Of a DNA stretch of 5,219 nucleotides, positions 1-5,219 are shown piece after piece (the first letter of the stretch is position 1; each line of letters starts with the position of its first letter). The position numbers were made by a program, and so were the translations under genes. The notes beneath the pieces were generated by a model. The model saw only the letters and a list, made by a program, of their open reading frames with translations, did no database searches and was not told the DNA's origin. Source of the DNA: Deltaproteobacteria bacterium (GTDB lineage Bacteria > Desulfobacterota > Desulfomonilia > UBA1062). Location: positions 1-5,219 of the forward strand of contig JAGVNP010000081.1 of NCBI GenBank assembly GCA_020053185.1, written 5' to 3'.

Positions 1-1626
1 ATATGGCTCTACGGAAAAGAAACCATCTTCCCCAGCCTTCGGGATCTTATTGTAATTCTCGCCTGCTCGCGCCTGGTTCTCAAAAAAGGGCCAAGGCAGA
101 TTTATCAGATCGTAGGTATAGGCCTTGCAGAAATTCTATTTGCCACCATTCTTACCATAAGCCCTTTATTTCTCGTAGAACTCTCTCTGATGGTTTTCAT
201 TATTCCTGCTACACTCTATTCTCTGGACAGCTTAAATTATGATATCAATAATTATCAGCGTACAAAAATCATCCATTGGATTTTTATAGGGATAAGTATA
301 GTCGCAACTTCCGGTGTCCTCTTTTATATAATCCCCAGGCCATATGAGTCTCTTCTCGATCTGCATATCTCCCGTCAGAAAAAGACCGGGTTTTCAGAGG
401 AGATTAATCTGGAAGGATCATATTCTATTGCTGAAGACACTTCAACTGTCATGCGAATGGTGTGGGAAAAAGGAAATCCTCCAAAATCATTCTATCTCTC
501 TGGCGCAAGATTGACCAGAATCACACCTCAGGGATTTACAAAAGAATCTATTTCTTCCCGTGATTTTATCCAGGGGTTCAGGCAGAAAGACAAGCTCAGC
601 ATCTATCCCGGTGACATTGGCGCTAAAAATGTATTTTTCCCTTTCCGTCTCATTGATATATCACCAGACTATATCAAGACAGAAGGCTTAAACTACTACT
701 GGAAAGAGATCGTGCCTCCTGTATATGAAATCTGGATAACCAGATCTATTGAAAAGAGCCCTCCAAAAAATATTATCTTGCCGGAAGAACTTAAAGATCT
801 TGGCTCCTTTGGAAAAACAATTGCCGGCAGCGGCAGTAATGAGCAAAAAGCAAAGAGAATATCAGATTACCTGAAGTCTACCTGCGCTTATACAACAGAA
901 ACCGTCAATGTCCCTGAAAACAAATCGCCAATCCCCTGGTTTGTCTTTGAGCGAAAAAAAGGGAGCTGCGAGCACTTTGCATCAGCTTTGGGAGTGATGC
1001 TGTGTGGTGCTGGCGTGCCTGCACGCATCGTGACAGGATTTTATGTTCACGAATACAACCCGAATGGCAAGTATTACATAGCCAGAGCCAGAGATGCTCA
1101 TGCATGGGTAGAATACTGGAACGATACACCAGTTAAGGGGTGGTATTCTATTGACCCCACACCCAATGTTTCGGACATGTATATATCAAGACAAAATATA
1201 TTCGATGCATTCCGCTTCAAATGGATCAGATGGGTAATCCATTATTCACTCCAGGATCAAATCGCATTTGCAGGACAGGTAAAAATGACTGCACCCAATC
1301 TGATAAAAGACACTGCGAAATTTATACCCCTGGCCGGATTCTGTCTTATCGCTGTTTATGGAGTCTATCTTCTTATCCTGAGAAGAAAAACTCCTGTCTA
1401 TTATCAGGTATTAAAAACATTTGTAAAAAAAGGAATCCATCTGGATAAAAAGCAGACACACGAGCAGCATCTTGTGAATATCGAAAGATTATGGCCATCG
1501 ATGGCCCTATATTTCAGAGACTATCTGCAGGATTATCTCTCCTGGCGTTTCGGCAAATGCGATATCGACATAAATTTAAAGACAAAGAATTTTATTGAAC
1601 TTATAAAAACAACAAAGCGATCCTGA
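1..1626 (+). CDS. TgpA-like membrane transglutaminase (DUF3488/transglutaminase-like), 5' end off the window
   Basis: The reading frame is open from the first base, so the first in-frame ATG at 190 is not the real start. The window holds the last 541 residues. Residues ~38-75 and ~90-111 are hydrophobic membrane segments, followed by a PRP motif as in TgpA proteins. Next come an extracytoplasmic region and a transglutaminase core with a complete Cys-His-Asp triad: Cys323 in KGSCEHFAS (codon 967-969), His367 in DAHAWVE (1099-1101) and Asp385 in SIDPTP (1153-1155). A last membrane helix (residues ~441-460) leads to an ~80-residue cytoplasmic tail like the DUF4129 tail of this family. Family members are inner-membrane proteins with a periplasmic catalytic domain; the substrate is usually unknown. 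They are commonly encoded beside MoxR ATPase and DUF58 genes, which would lie upstream here. The gene converges on the lipoprotein gene with 10 bases between stops. Confidence 0.9.
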   Translation: MWLYGKETIFPSLRDLIVILACSRLVLKKGPRQIYQIVGIGLAEILFATILTISPLFLVELSLMVFIIPATLYSLDSLNYDINNYQRTKIIHWIFIGISIVATSGVLFYIIPRPYESLLDLHISRQKKTGFSEEINLEGSYSIAEDTSTVMRMVWEKGNPPKSFYLSGARLTRITPQGFTKESISSRDFIQGFRQKDKLSIYPGDIGAKNVFFPFRLIDISPDYIKTEGLNYYWKEIVPPVYEIWITRSIEKSPPKNIILPEELKDLGSFGKTIAGSGSNEQKAKRISDYLKSTCAYTTETVNVPENKSPIPWFVFERKKGSCEHFASALGVMLCGAGVPARIVTGFYVHEYNPNGKYYIARARDAHAWVEYWNDTPVKGWYSIDPTPNVSDMYISRQNIFDAFRFKWIRWVIHYSLQDQIAFAGQVKMTAPNLIKDTAKFIPLAGFCLIAVYGVYLLILRRKTPVYYQVLKTFVKKGIHLDKKQTHEQHLVNIERLWPSMALYFRDYLQDYLSWRFGKCDIDINLKTKNFIELIKTTKRS

Positions 1627-1636
1627 TTTTCTAATG

Positions 1637-2428
1637 TCAGGGCAAGATCACTATCTCGACCCTTCTGTTCATTGCTCTATTTTCCTTGGAGTTATTTTCT
1701 ATAAGAGGTTTTGTGTCTCCATATGAGATGGCATACATCGTTTCCTTCTGGATACCCATTGCATCAAAGACCTCTAGCACTGCAAGTGCCCTTGCCATAC
1801 CAAGATGCCAATTGCTTGGATATACCTTTACGATATCATCCGGAATTGGAGTATTGTCAGTATGCCCGGCAACTTGAACAGAGCTGGGATCTATCACCTT
1901 GAGCCCTTGGACTATCCTTTTTACCAGTTTTTTTCCCTTTGGGTTAAGCCACGCACTTTTTTCTGTAGGAAACAGCGCTGTCTGGGATATGAGTATCCTG
2001 ATGTCATCGCTTTCTTTTATGATCAGCAGACTCCCTTCAAGTCTTTCTTTGTCAAGAAATGAAAGCATGTAGTCATAATTCTTCTGCAGCTTTTTATCTG
2101 CCTGCTTTTTCTGTTCATCAACACCCTTCAGGTTGGCAATTTGCGCAAGCAATGCGTTATTCTCACCGAGATATTTTATGTTCTCGTCCTGGCAGCTCCC
2201 AAGCTTTTCCAGAAGAGATTGTTTTTCCTGTTTAAGCTCGCTTATCTTTCCTTCCATATTCACACTTTCCTGCTTAAGGCTGAGAGCTTCTTGCTGGCAA
2301 AGAGCAAGCTGATCAGATGCTCCCTTGGACGTGCCCTGATTTACAATGTTGTCTTTATCTGTGTGTGCACATGCACAAACAAAAAAAACAGAAATAACAA
2401 TCATAGAATACCGCAAGGAGTGCCTCAT
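1637..2428 (-). CDS. OmpA/MotB-type peptidoglycan-binding lipoprotein with coiled coil
   Basis: The protein has 263 residues. Residues 1-19 look like a lipoprotein signal peptide (basic start, hydrophobic core), with the acylated Cys probably Cys20 in VCAC. That lipobox is atypical because Cys sits at -2. Residues ~42-115 are charged and heptad-like (LKQE, ISELKQEKQSLLEKL), consistent with a coiled coil. Residues ~140-263 form an OmpA-like domain: VAGHTDNTPI with Asp191, SNWHLGMARA with Arg213, and a closing NRRVEIVI. In the family, the Asp and Arg at these places bind the diaminopimelate of peptidoglycan; TDNTPI and SNW resemble the MotB-type branch. The likely role is tethering an envelope layer to the cell wall. 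There are no transmembrane motor features, so it is not MotB itself. The frame extends upstream to 2536, but that longer start lies before the promoter and would precede the signal peptide with 36 unlikely residues. The ATG at 2428 is therefore chosen. Confidence 0.9.
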   Translation of the reverse strand: MRHSLRYSMIVISVFFVCACAHTDKDNIVNQGTSKGASDQLALCQQEALSLKQESVNMEGKISELKQEKQSLLEKLGSCQDENIKYLGENNALLAQIANLKGVDEQKKQADKKLQKNYDYMLSFLDKERLEGSLLIIKESDDIRILISQTALFPTEKSAWLNPKGKKLVKRIVQGLKVIDPSSVQVAGHTDNTPIPDDIVKVYPSNWHLGMARALAVLEVFDAMGIQKETMYAISYGDTKPLIENNSKENRAMNRRVEIVILP

Positions 2429-2437
2429 CTTAATAGT

Positions 2438-2441
2438 CCTC
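2438..2441 (-). promoter_or_regulatory. Shine-Dalgarno site that fixes the lipoprotein start
   Basis: Read on the minus strand, AGAGGA with core GAGG lies 9 bases before the ATG at 2428. It supports that start over the in-frame ATG at 2536, which lies upstream of the promoter. Confidence 0.65.
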
Positions 2442-2470
2442 TTTTCATATTGGTTTGTATAGATTATATA
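2442..2470 (+). promoter_or_regulatory. Possible promoter of the five-cysteine protein gene
   Basis: A weak candidate on the plus strand has TTTTCA (2442-2447), a 17-base spacer and TATATA (2465-2470), each box matching consensus at 4 of 6 positions. A start near 2477 would give a leader of about 47 bases. Its -10 box overlaps the -10 box of the opposing lipoprotein promoter. The region is AT-rich, so a chance match is possible. Confidence 0.3.
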
Positions 2471-2490
2471 GAGCATAAACTTACAGTCAA
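2463..2490 (-). promoter_or_regulatory. Sigma70-type promoter of the OmpA-family lipoprotein gene
   Basis: Read on the minus strand, there is a -35 box TTGACT (2485-2490), a 16-base spacer and a perfect -10 box TATAAT (2463-2468). Transcription would start near 2456, giving a leader of about 28 bases before the ATG at 2428. This is the best promoter match in the window. Confidence 0.75.
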
Positions 2491-2523
2491 CATAAATAAA
2501 ATCCATTTCACGGAGGGAGCTTA

Positions 2524-2940
2524 ATGAAATTGCCACTTAAACAAATTGGAAAATTGAATTACATGATCTACAACCTACCTGGAATTGGCGAAAAGCTTCT
2601 GCGCGGTCAAAGCCGGGCGGCCGCCTATGCCGCCTTCTACGCACCTTTCTTAGGCGGGAAGAAATGCGGTTCGGTAAAAGAGCTCATTGCAGGCTGGAAG
2701 TCTTTTCTTAACAAATCAGGTATTGAGCTAGTCGTGACCGCCGAAGATAAAAAATCTTTTATCTTTGAAGTAGGAGCATGCCCTTACGGATATGTGAAAA
2801 AAGAAGAATGCGGAGCATGCGATGCGGCAATGGATCTTGACCGAACTTATTTGCGATTGCTGGGCGGTAAAATGGAAATACTCGAAACCATTCCAGGCGG
2901 AGCCAGTAAGTGCAAATTCCGTGTCATCCTACAGGCCTGA
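2524..2940 (+). CDS. Small five-cysteine protein, ATC-hydrolase/V4R-like
   Basis: The protein has 138 residues and no signal peptide or membrane segment, so it is probably cytoplasmic. A strong Shine-Dalgarno GGAGGG (2512-2517) sits 6 bases before the ATG and fixes the start. The first half has a basic, helical region (residues ~20-65) with Cys48. The second half carries CPYG at 86-89, a C-x2-C pair (Cys96, Cys99), Asp104 and Asp106, LLGG at 112-115, then ETIPGG and Cys130 in KCKF. This order (CPY, Cys/Asp block, T-x-P-x-G, Cys-x-F near the end) resembles proteins annotated as L-2-amino-thiazoline-4-carboxylic acid hydrolase-like. It also resembles, more loosely, the V4R small-molecule-binding domain. 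I recognise the pattern from memory only. Actual hydrolase activity should not be assumed; binding a metal or small ligand through the cysteines is equally possible. It is divergent from the lipoprotein gene and convergent with HU, so it is probably transcribed alone. Confidence 0.7.
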   Translation: MKLPLKQIGKLNYMIYNLPGIGEKLLRGQSRAAAYAAFYAPFLGGKKCGSVKELIAGWKSFLNKSGIELVVTAEDKKSFIFEVGACPYGYVKKEECGACDAAMDLDRTYLRLLGGKMEILETIPGGASKCKFRVILQA

Positions 2941-2999
2941 TGGCCGTTGAATTTTTCATTTAAAAAACTGAGTCAGTTGCTATGGTTGATTTGAAATAA

Positions 3000-3026
3000 A
3001 AGAGGGTGCGTGTACTGCACCCTCTT
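3000..3026 (-). terminator. Intrinsic terminator of the HU gene
   Basis: A perfect 10-bp stem (3000-3009 with 3017-3026, containing GAGGGTGC/GCACCCTC) closes a 7-base loop. On the minus strand it is followed by a T-rich run (TTTTATTT, counting the end of the stem) and starts 26 bases after the HU stop. On the plus strand the downstream T run is poor, so any use as a terminator for the 2524-2940 gene would be weaker. Confidence 0.85.
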
Positions 3027-3052
3027 AATCAAGCGAATACGTAGTGATAAGT

Positions 3053-3322
3053 CTATCTAACTGCGTCTTTCAGTCCCTTCCCAGCTTTAAATACAGGGAC
3101 CTTCTTTGCGGCTATCTTAAGGGCTTCGCCTGTCTGAGGATTCCTGCCTATGCGGGCCTTTCTCTTGCTAACTCCAAATGTACCAAATCCCACAAGTGTA
3201 ACAGCATCACCTTTTTTGAGTGCTTTCTGGATTGCTGCCAGTGTTGCGTCTAATGCCATCTCCGCTTCTTTCTTGCTGCAAGTAACCTTTGCCACTTCAT
3301 CGATCAATTGTGCTTTGTTCAT
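3053..3322 (-). CDS. HU-family DNA-binding protein
   Basis: The protein has 89 residues, the usual HU size. It starts with MNKAQLIDEVAK, has GFGTF at 45-49, and carries the beta-arm signature GRNPQTGE (residues 59-66) with the DNA-intercalating proline at 62. It ends in VPVFKAGKGLKDAVR. HU forms dimers that bend and compact DNA without sequence specificity, affecting replication, repair and transcription. The start is fixed by AGGGGG (3329-3334) 6 bases before the ATG. It has its own likely promoter and terminator, so it forms a single-gene unit even though the DUF35 gene lies upstream on the same strand. HU and IHF share this fold; the sequence reads as HU, but which paralogue (HupA- or HupB-like) cannot be decided. 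Confidence 0.97.
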   Translation of the reverse strand: MNKAQLIDEVAKVTCSKKEAEMALDATLAAIQKALKKGDAVTLVGFGTFGVSKRKARIGRNPQTGEALKIAAKKVPVFKAGKGLKDAVR

Positions 3323-3363
3323 TAATTACCCCCTATTTTTTATTTTAACTAGATCTATGTCTC

Positions 3364-3392
3364 TCTATACATTTTCGGTTTACACAAATCAA
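3364..3392 (-). promoter_or_regulatory. Likely sigma70-type promoter of the HU gene
   Basis: On the minus strand, TTGATT (3387-3392), a 17-base spacer and TATAGA (3364-3369) lie in the gap between the DUF35 stop and the HU start. Transcription would begin near 3357, with a leader of about 35 bases. Confidence 0.55.
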
Positions 3393-3428
3393 TCCCAATA
3401 ACGCAAGATATCATTATACTCAAAGAGA

Positions 3429-3836
3429 TTAGTCAGGGCTAAACTTTGGTAGTGAAATTTCCGGCGTGACATCTTCCCAGACTACTGTTACATCCATTCC
3501 GCATTTCACATCATCCACTCTGCAATTGATGATATTTGTCAGAAGATGCGGACCTTCATCAAGCTCCACAATAGCCACCACATATGGAATGTCACTCAAA
3601 AAACCAGGGTGATATGCAACATGGTATGTAGCATAGGTGTAGACAATGCCATGACCGCTGGCAACAATCCATTCTGTATCCCTAGCGTGGCATTTCGGAC
3701 ATATGATGGAGGAAGGCCAAATCACATGGCCGCAGCCCAAACACCGTTGGAATCTGAGTTCATGTTTTTTACACCCTTCCCAGAATGGCCTGGTATCGGA
3801 ATTTAATTTGGGTAAAGGTTTATCGTATCCTGTCAT
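3429..3836 (-). CDS. DUF35 zinc-ribbon/OB-fold protein, partner of the thiolase
   Basis: The protein has 135 residues. After an N-terminal helix (PFWEGCKKHELRFQRC) comes a rubredoxin-like zinc ribbon with Cys32-x2-Cys35 and Cys46-x2-Cys49 (CLGC, CPKC). An OB-fold half follows, with GIVYTYATYHVAYHPGF and PYVVAIVELDEGPHLLTNI. This is the standard layout of Zn-ribbon OB-fold (DUF35) proteins. Family members such as ChsH2's DUF35 domain, BbsA and the archaeal DUF35 subunit bind thiolase-fold enzymes and help hold or hand over acyl-CoA substrates. Its ATG shares one base with the thiolase stop (TAATG at 3834-3838), so translation is probably coupled and the two proteins made in equal amounts. All four zinc ligands are present. 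It is unlikely to be an enzyme by itself. Confidence 0.93.
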   Translation of the reverse strand: MTGYDKPLPKLNSDTRPFWEGCKKHELRFQRCLGCGHVIWPSSIICPKCHARDTEWIVASGHGIVYTYATYHVAYHPGFLSDIPYVVAIVELDEGPHLLTNIINCRVDDVKCGMDVTVVWEDVTPEISLPKFSPD

Positions 3837-4999
3837 TACAATCTCCTCAGGATGCAGCAGGAATGTGATTGCAGTATCCCGCCATTATCACTGCATATGA
3901 TGATTTCCGGTTCCTTTGTCTTTGTCTTAGGGCCGAGCTGACGTTGTCCGCATCTGCCCATAATCTGCATGGCGGCTTCGCTTAAAGGCGTTAGACCCAT
4001 AAAATATGCCTCAGAGAGCTGACCGCCCGAAGTGTTTACCGGCATCCTGCCGCCAGGTTCTATAGTGCCGCCTTTGAACCAATCCTCTCCCTGGCCCGGT
4101 TCGAAGAAACCATAGTCTTGAAGCGTGACTTCTACCGTGTAGGTAAAACAGTCGTATATTTCACACGCATCGACATCATTGACCGTAATACCGGCCATTT
4201 TGTAGGCTTCTTCAGACGCTTTCTTGGCTCCGGTTGGCCCGGCCATTGCTGTAGCATATTTGATATCTAGGCAGGGATGGTGCGCACCAAGCCCCATGAT
4301 GACTGCGGGTTTGTGTTTGAGATCGCGTGCTCGCTCAAGAGATGTCATTATAATAGCCCTGCCCCCATCATTAACAAGGCAATTATCCGGCACACGAAAC
4401 GGTTCTACAATCCATTTGGAATTCATGTAATCTTCAAAGGTCATCGGTTTTCCGTACATTACGGCATTCGGATTCAAACACGCCCATTTTCTCTGACCGA
4501 CAGCAATATGCTTCCATGTATCAGGGCCTGTCTGATATTCGTGCATTGCCCTGCGTGCTGGAAGCGCATATCCTCCGGTAGCTCCAAAGTGACCAAACAC
4601 AGCATCGTCACCGGAGAATTCATCGAGCAGATAGAAAAGACTGTCACTGGAGAGGGCATTATGTCCAAATGAAATCACGACATAATTACATAGGCCCGCC
4701 TCCAGTGCACCTACTGCATTCTGGAGATTACTTCTTGAACAGTTTGCATCCTGATATATATACCTTGGAGAAATTCCCAGATGTTCGGCCACTTTGAACG
4801 GGGTAAGATCATTTTCGTCCGATGACGCAGGAAAGTGTCGGTAGCAAATCAGCCCATCAATATCGTCTTTTTTCAGGCCGGTATCTGCAATGGCACTTAC
4901 GCATGCCTCAAGATGGAAGCTCAAGGATGTTCTTCCAGGAACACTACCCTGCTGAGTGTAGCCAACACCTACAATAGCATACTTATCTTTCAGGCTCAT
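3836..4999 (-). CDS. Thiolase-fold protein, SCPx/Ltp2-like
   Basis: The protein has 387 residues, full length for the family, and starts with KDKYAIVGVGYTQQG. The start is supported by GAGGG (5007-5011) 7 bases before the ATG. Cys87 in DANCSRSN aligns by eye with the nucleophile of SCPx-type thiolases (NNCSTGS-like). CEIYDCFTYTVEVTLQDYGF (279-298) and NTSGG (322-326) are typical of the SCPx/Ltp2 branch. The usual GHP histidine after NxxGG is replaced by SEAYFMG (329-335), placing Tyr332 there, as in Ltp2-like aldolases. Known relatives paired with DUF35 proteins do thiolytic or retro-aldol cleavage of acyl-CoAs: Ltp2 on steroid side chains, BbsAB on benzoylsuccinyl-CoA. The reaction and substrate here are not determined by the sequence, so 'acetyl-CoA acetyltransferase' would be an over-call. 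It lies 21 bases after a membrane protein gene and overlaps the DUF35 gene, so all three are probably one transcript. Confidence 0.9.
   Translation of the reverse strand: MSLKDKYAIVGVGYTQQGSVPGRTSLSFHLEACVSAIADTGLKKDDIDGLICYRHFPASSDENDLTPFKVAEHLGISPRYIYQDANCSRSNLQNAVGALEAGLCNYVVISFGHNALSSDSLFYLLDEFSGDDAVFGHFGATGGYALPARRAMHEYQTGPDTWKHIAVGQRKWACLNPNAVMYGKPMTFEDYMNSKWIVEPFRVPDNCLVNDGGRAIIMTSLERARDLKHKPAVIMGLGAHHPCLDIKYATAMAGPTGAKKASEEAYKMAGITVNDVDACEIYDCFTYTVEVTLQDYGFFEPGQGEDWFKGGTIEPGGRMPVNTSGGQLSEAYFMGLTPLSEAAMQIMGRCGQRQLGPKTKTKEPEIIICSDNGGILQSHSCCILRRL
3843..3848 (-). promoter_or_regulatory. Shine-Dalgarno of the DUF35 gene inside the thiolase 3' end
   Basis: GAGGAG on the minus strand, 6 bases before the ATG at 3836, lies within the last codons of the thiolase gene. 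With the one-base stop/start overlap it indicates translational coupling of the two genes. Confidence 0.75.
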
Positions 5000-5020
5000 A
5001 GAATAGCCCTCATTGTCAAG

Positions 5021-5218
5021 TTATTCCAGCCTGCTTCTTTTGGAATCATAGACAAAATAACGCAGACCTTCTCGCAGAGCAAAAGCTCCATGCACGTATA
5101 ATCCACCTAGCCAGAATGGCACATAAAACACATCAACATAGCGATAGGTCACCCATCCTGCTGCAGATAGCACACCTTCTGCAAACATCCCGCCAATAGC
5201 CATTGAAATTGCAAGCAT
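5021..5218 (-). CDS. C-terminal part of a hypothetical membrane protein, possibly 5'-truncated by the window edge
   Basis: 65 residues are visible. The frame reaches the window edge, where an ATG (5216-5218) may be internal, so the true start is unknown. Two hydrophobic stretches are seen, residues ~1-24 (rich in Ala, Gly, Met) and ~29-48 (FYVPFWLGGLYVHGAFAL). A positively charged tail (LREGLRYFVYDSKRSRLE) follows, which by the positive-inside rule would be cytoplasmic. I do not recognise the family. The gene ends 21 bases before the thiolase start on the same strand, which suggests a shared operon. A role in uptake or membrane handling of the thiolase substrate is only a guess. Confidence 0.65.
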   Translation of the reverse strand: MLAISMAIGGMFAEGVLSAAGWVTYRYVDVFYVPFWLGGLYVHGAFALREGLRYFVYDSKRSRLE

Positions 5219-5219
5219 G

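Noticed and set aside
3..242. 79-residue plus-strand reading frame at the left edge
   Set aside because: It overlaps the frame of the transglutaminase, which codes for family-like membrane sequence. The alternative product is Arg/Ser-rich with no recognisable feature.
2141..2524. 127-residue plus-strand frame opposite the lipoprotein gene
   Set aside because: It is fully antisense to a well-supported OmpA-family gene, shows no domain, and ends exactly at the start of the next gene by chance.
2429..2536. 36-residue N-terminal extension of the lipoprotein from an ATG at 2536
   Set aside because: It lies upstream of the near-consensus promoter and would bury the lipoprotein signal peptide inside the protein. 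It also overlaps the divergent gene's start.
3413..3418. Perfect minus-strand TATAAT upstream of HU
   Set aside because: No -35 box at a usable distance was found. The pair TTGATT-17-TATAGA closer to the gene is better.
4277..4672. 131-residue plus-strand frame opposite the thiolase gene
   Set aside because: It is a shadow of the thiolase coding sequence, with no Shine-Dalgarno site and no domain.

Overview
This is a compact bacterial window of moderate-to-low GC, fully packed with six protein genes and gaps all under about 110 bases. The gene types are a TgpA-like membrane transglutaminase, an OmpA/MotB-type lipoprotein, HU, and a thiolase paired with a DUF35 zinc-ribbon protein. Together with strong Shine-Dalgarno sites and sigma70-like promoters, they point to a Gram-negative bacterium. 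An anaerobic Desulfobacterota/Syntrophales-type lineage is my guess from the gene mix and protein style, and nothing in the window proves it. No RNA gene, mobile element, CRISPR array or integration scar was seen.

Layout, left to right. (1) 1-1626 (+) is the 3' part of a membrane-anchored transglutaminase gene whose beginning lies off the window. (2) 1637-2428 (-) converges on it with only 10 bases between stops and encodes a coiled-coil OmpA-family lipoprotein. (3) 2524-2940 (+) diverges from the lipoprotein gene across a 95-base region holding a near-consensus promoter for the lipoprotein. It encodes a small five-cysteine protein resembling the ATC-hydrolase/V4R type. (4) 3053-3322 (-) encodes HU, with its own promoter and an intrinsic terminator at 3000-3026. 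(5) 3429-5218 (-) is an operon-like run. In transcription order it holds the end of a membrane protein, a thiolase-fold enzyme, and a DUF35 zinc-ribbon/OB-fold protein whose start codon overlaps the thiolase stop.

How they work together. The thiolase and DUF35 proteins almost certainly form one acyl-CoA-processing complex, by analogy with Ltp2-ChsH2(DUF35), BbsB-BbsA and the archaeal thiolase/HMGCS/DUF35 complex. The substrate cannot be read from the sequence. The transglutaminase and the OmpA lipoprotein both act at the cell envelope but lie on opposite strands and need not be linked. HU is a housekeeping nucleoid protein. I found no clearly new multi-gene system. The best candidates for follow-up are the five-cysteine protein, and the thiolase, which keeps a nucleophile-like Cys but lacks the canonical GHP histidine.
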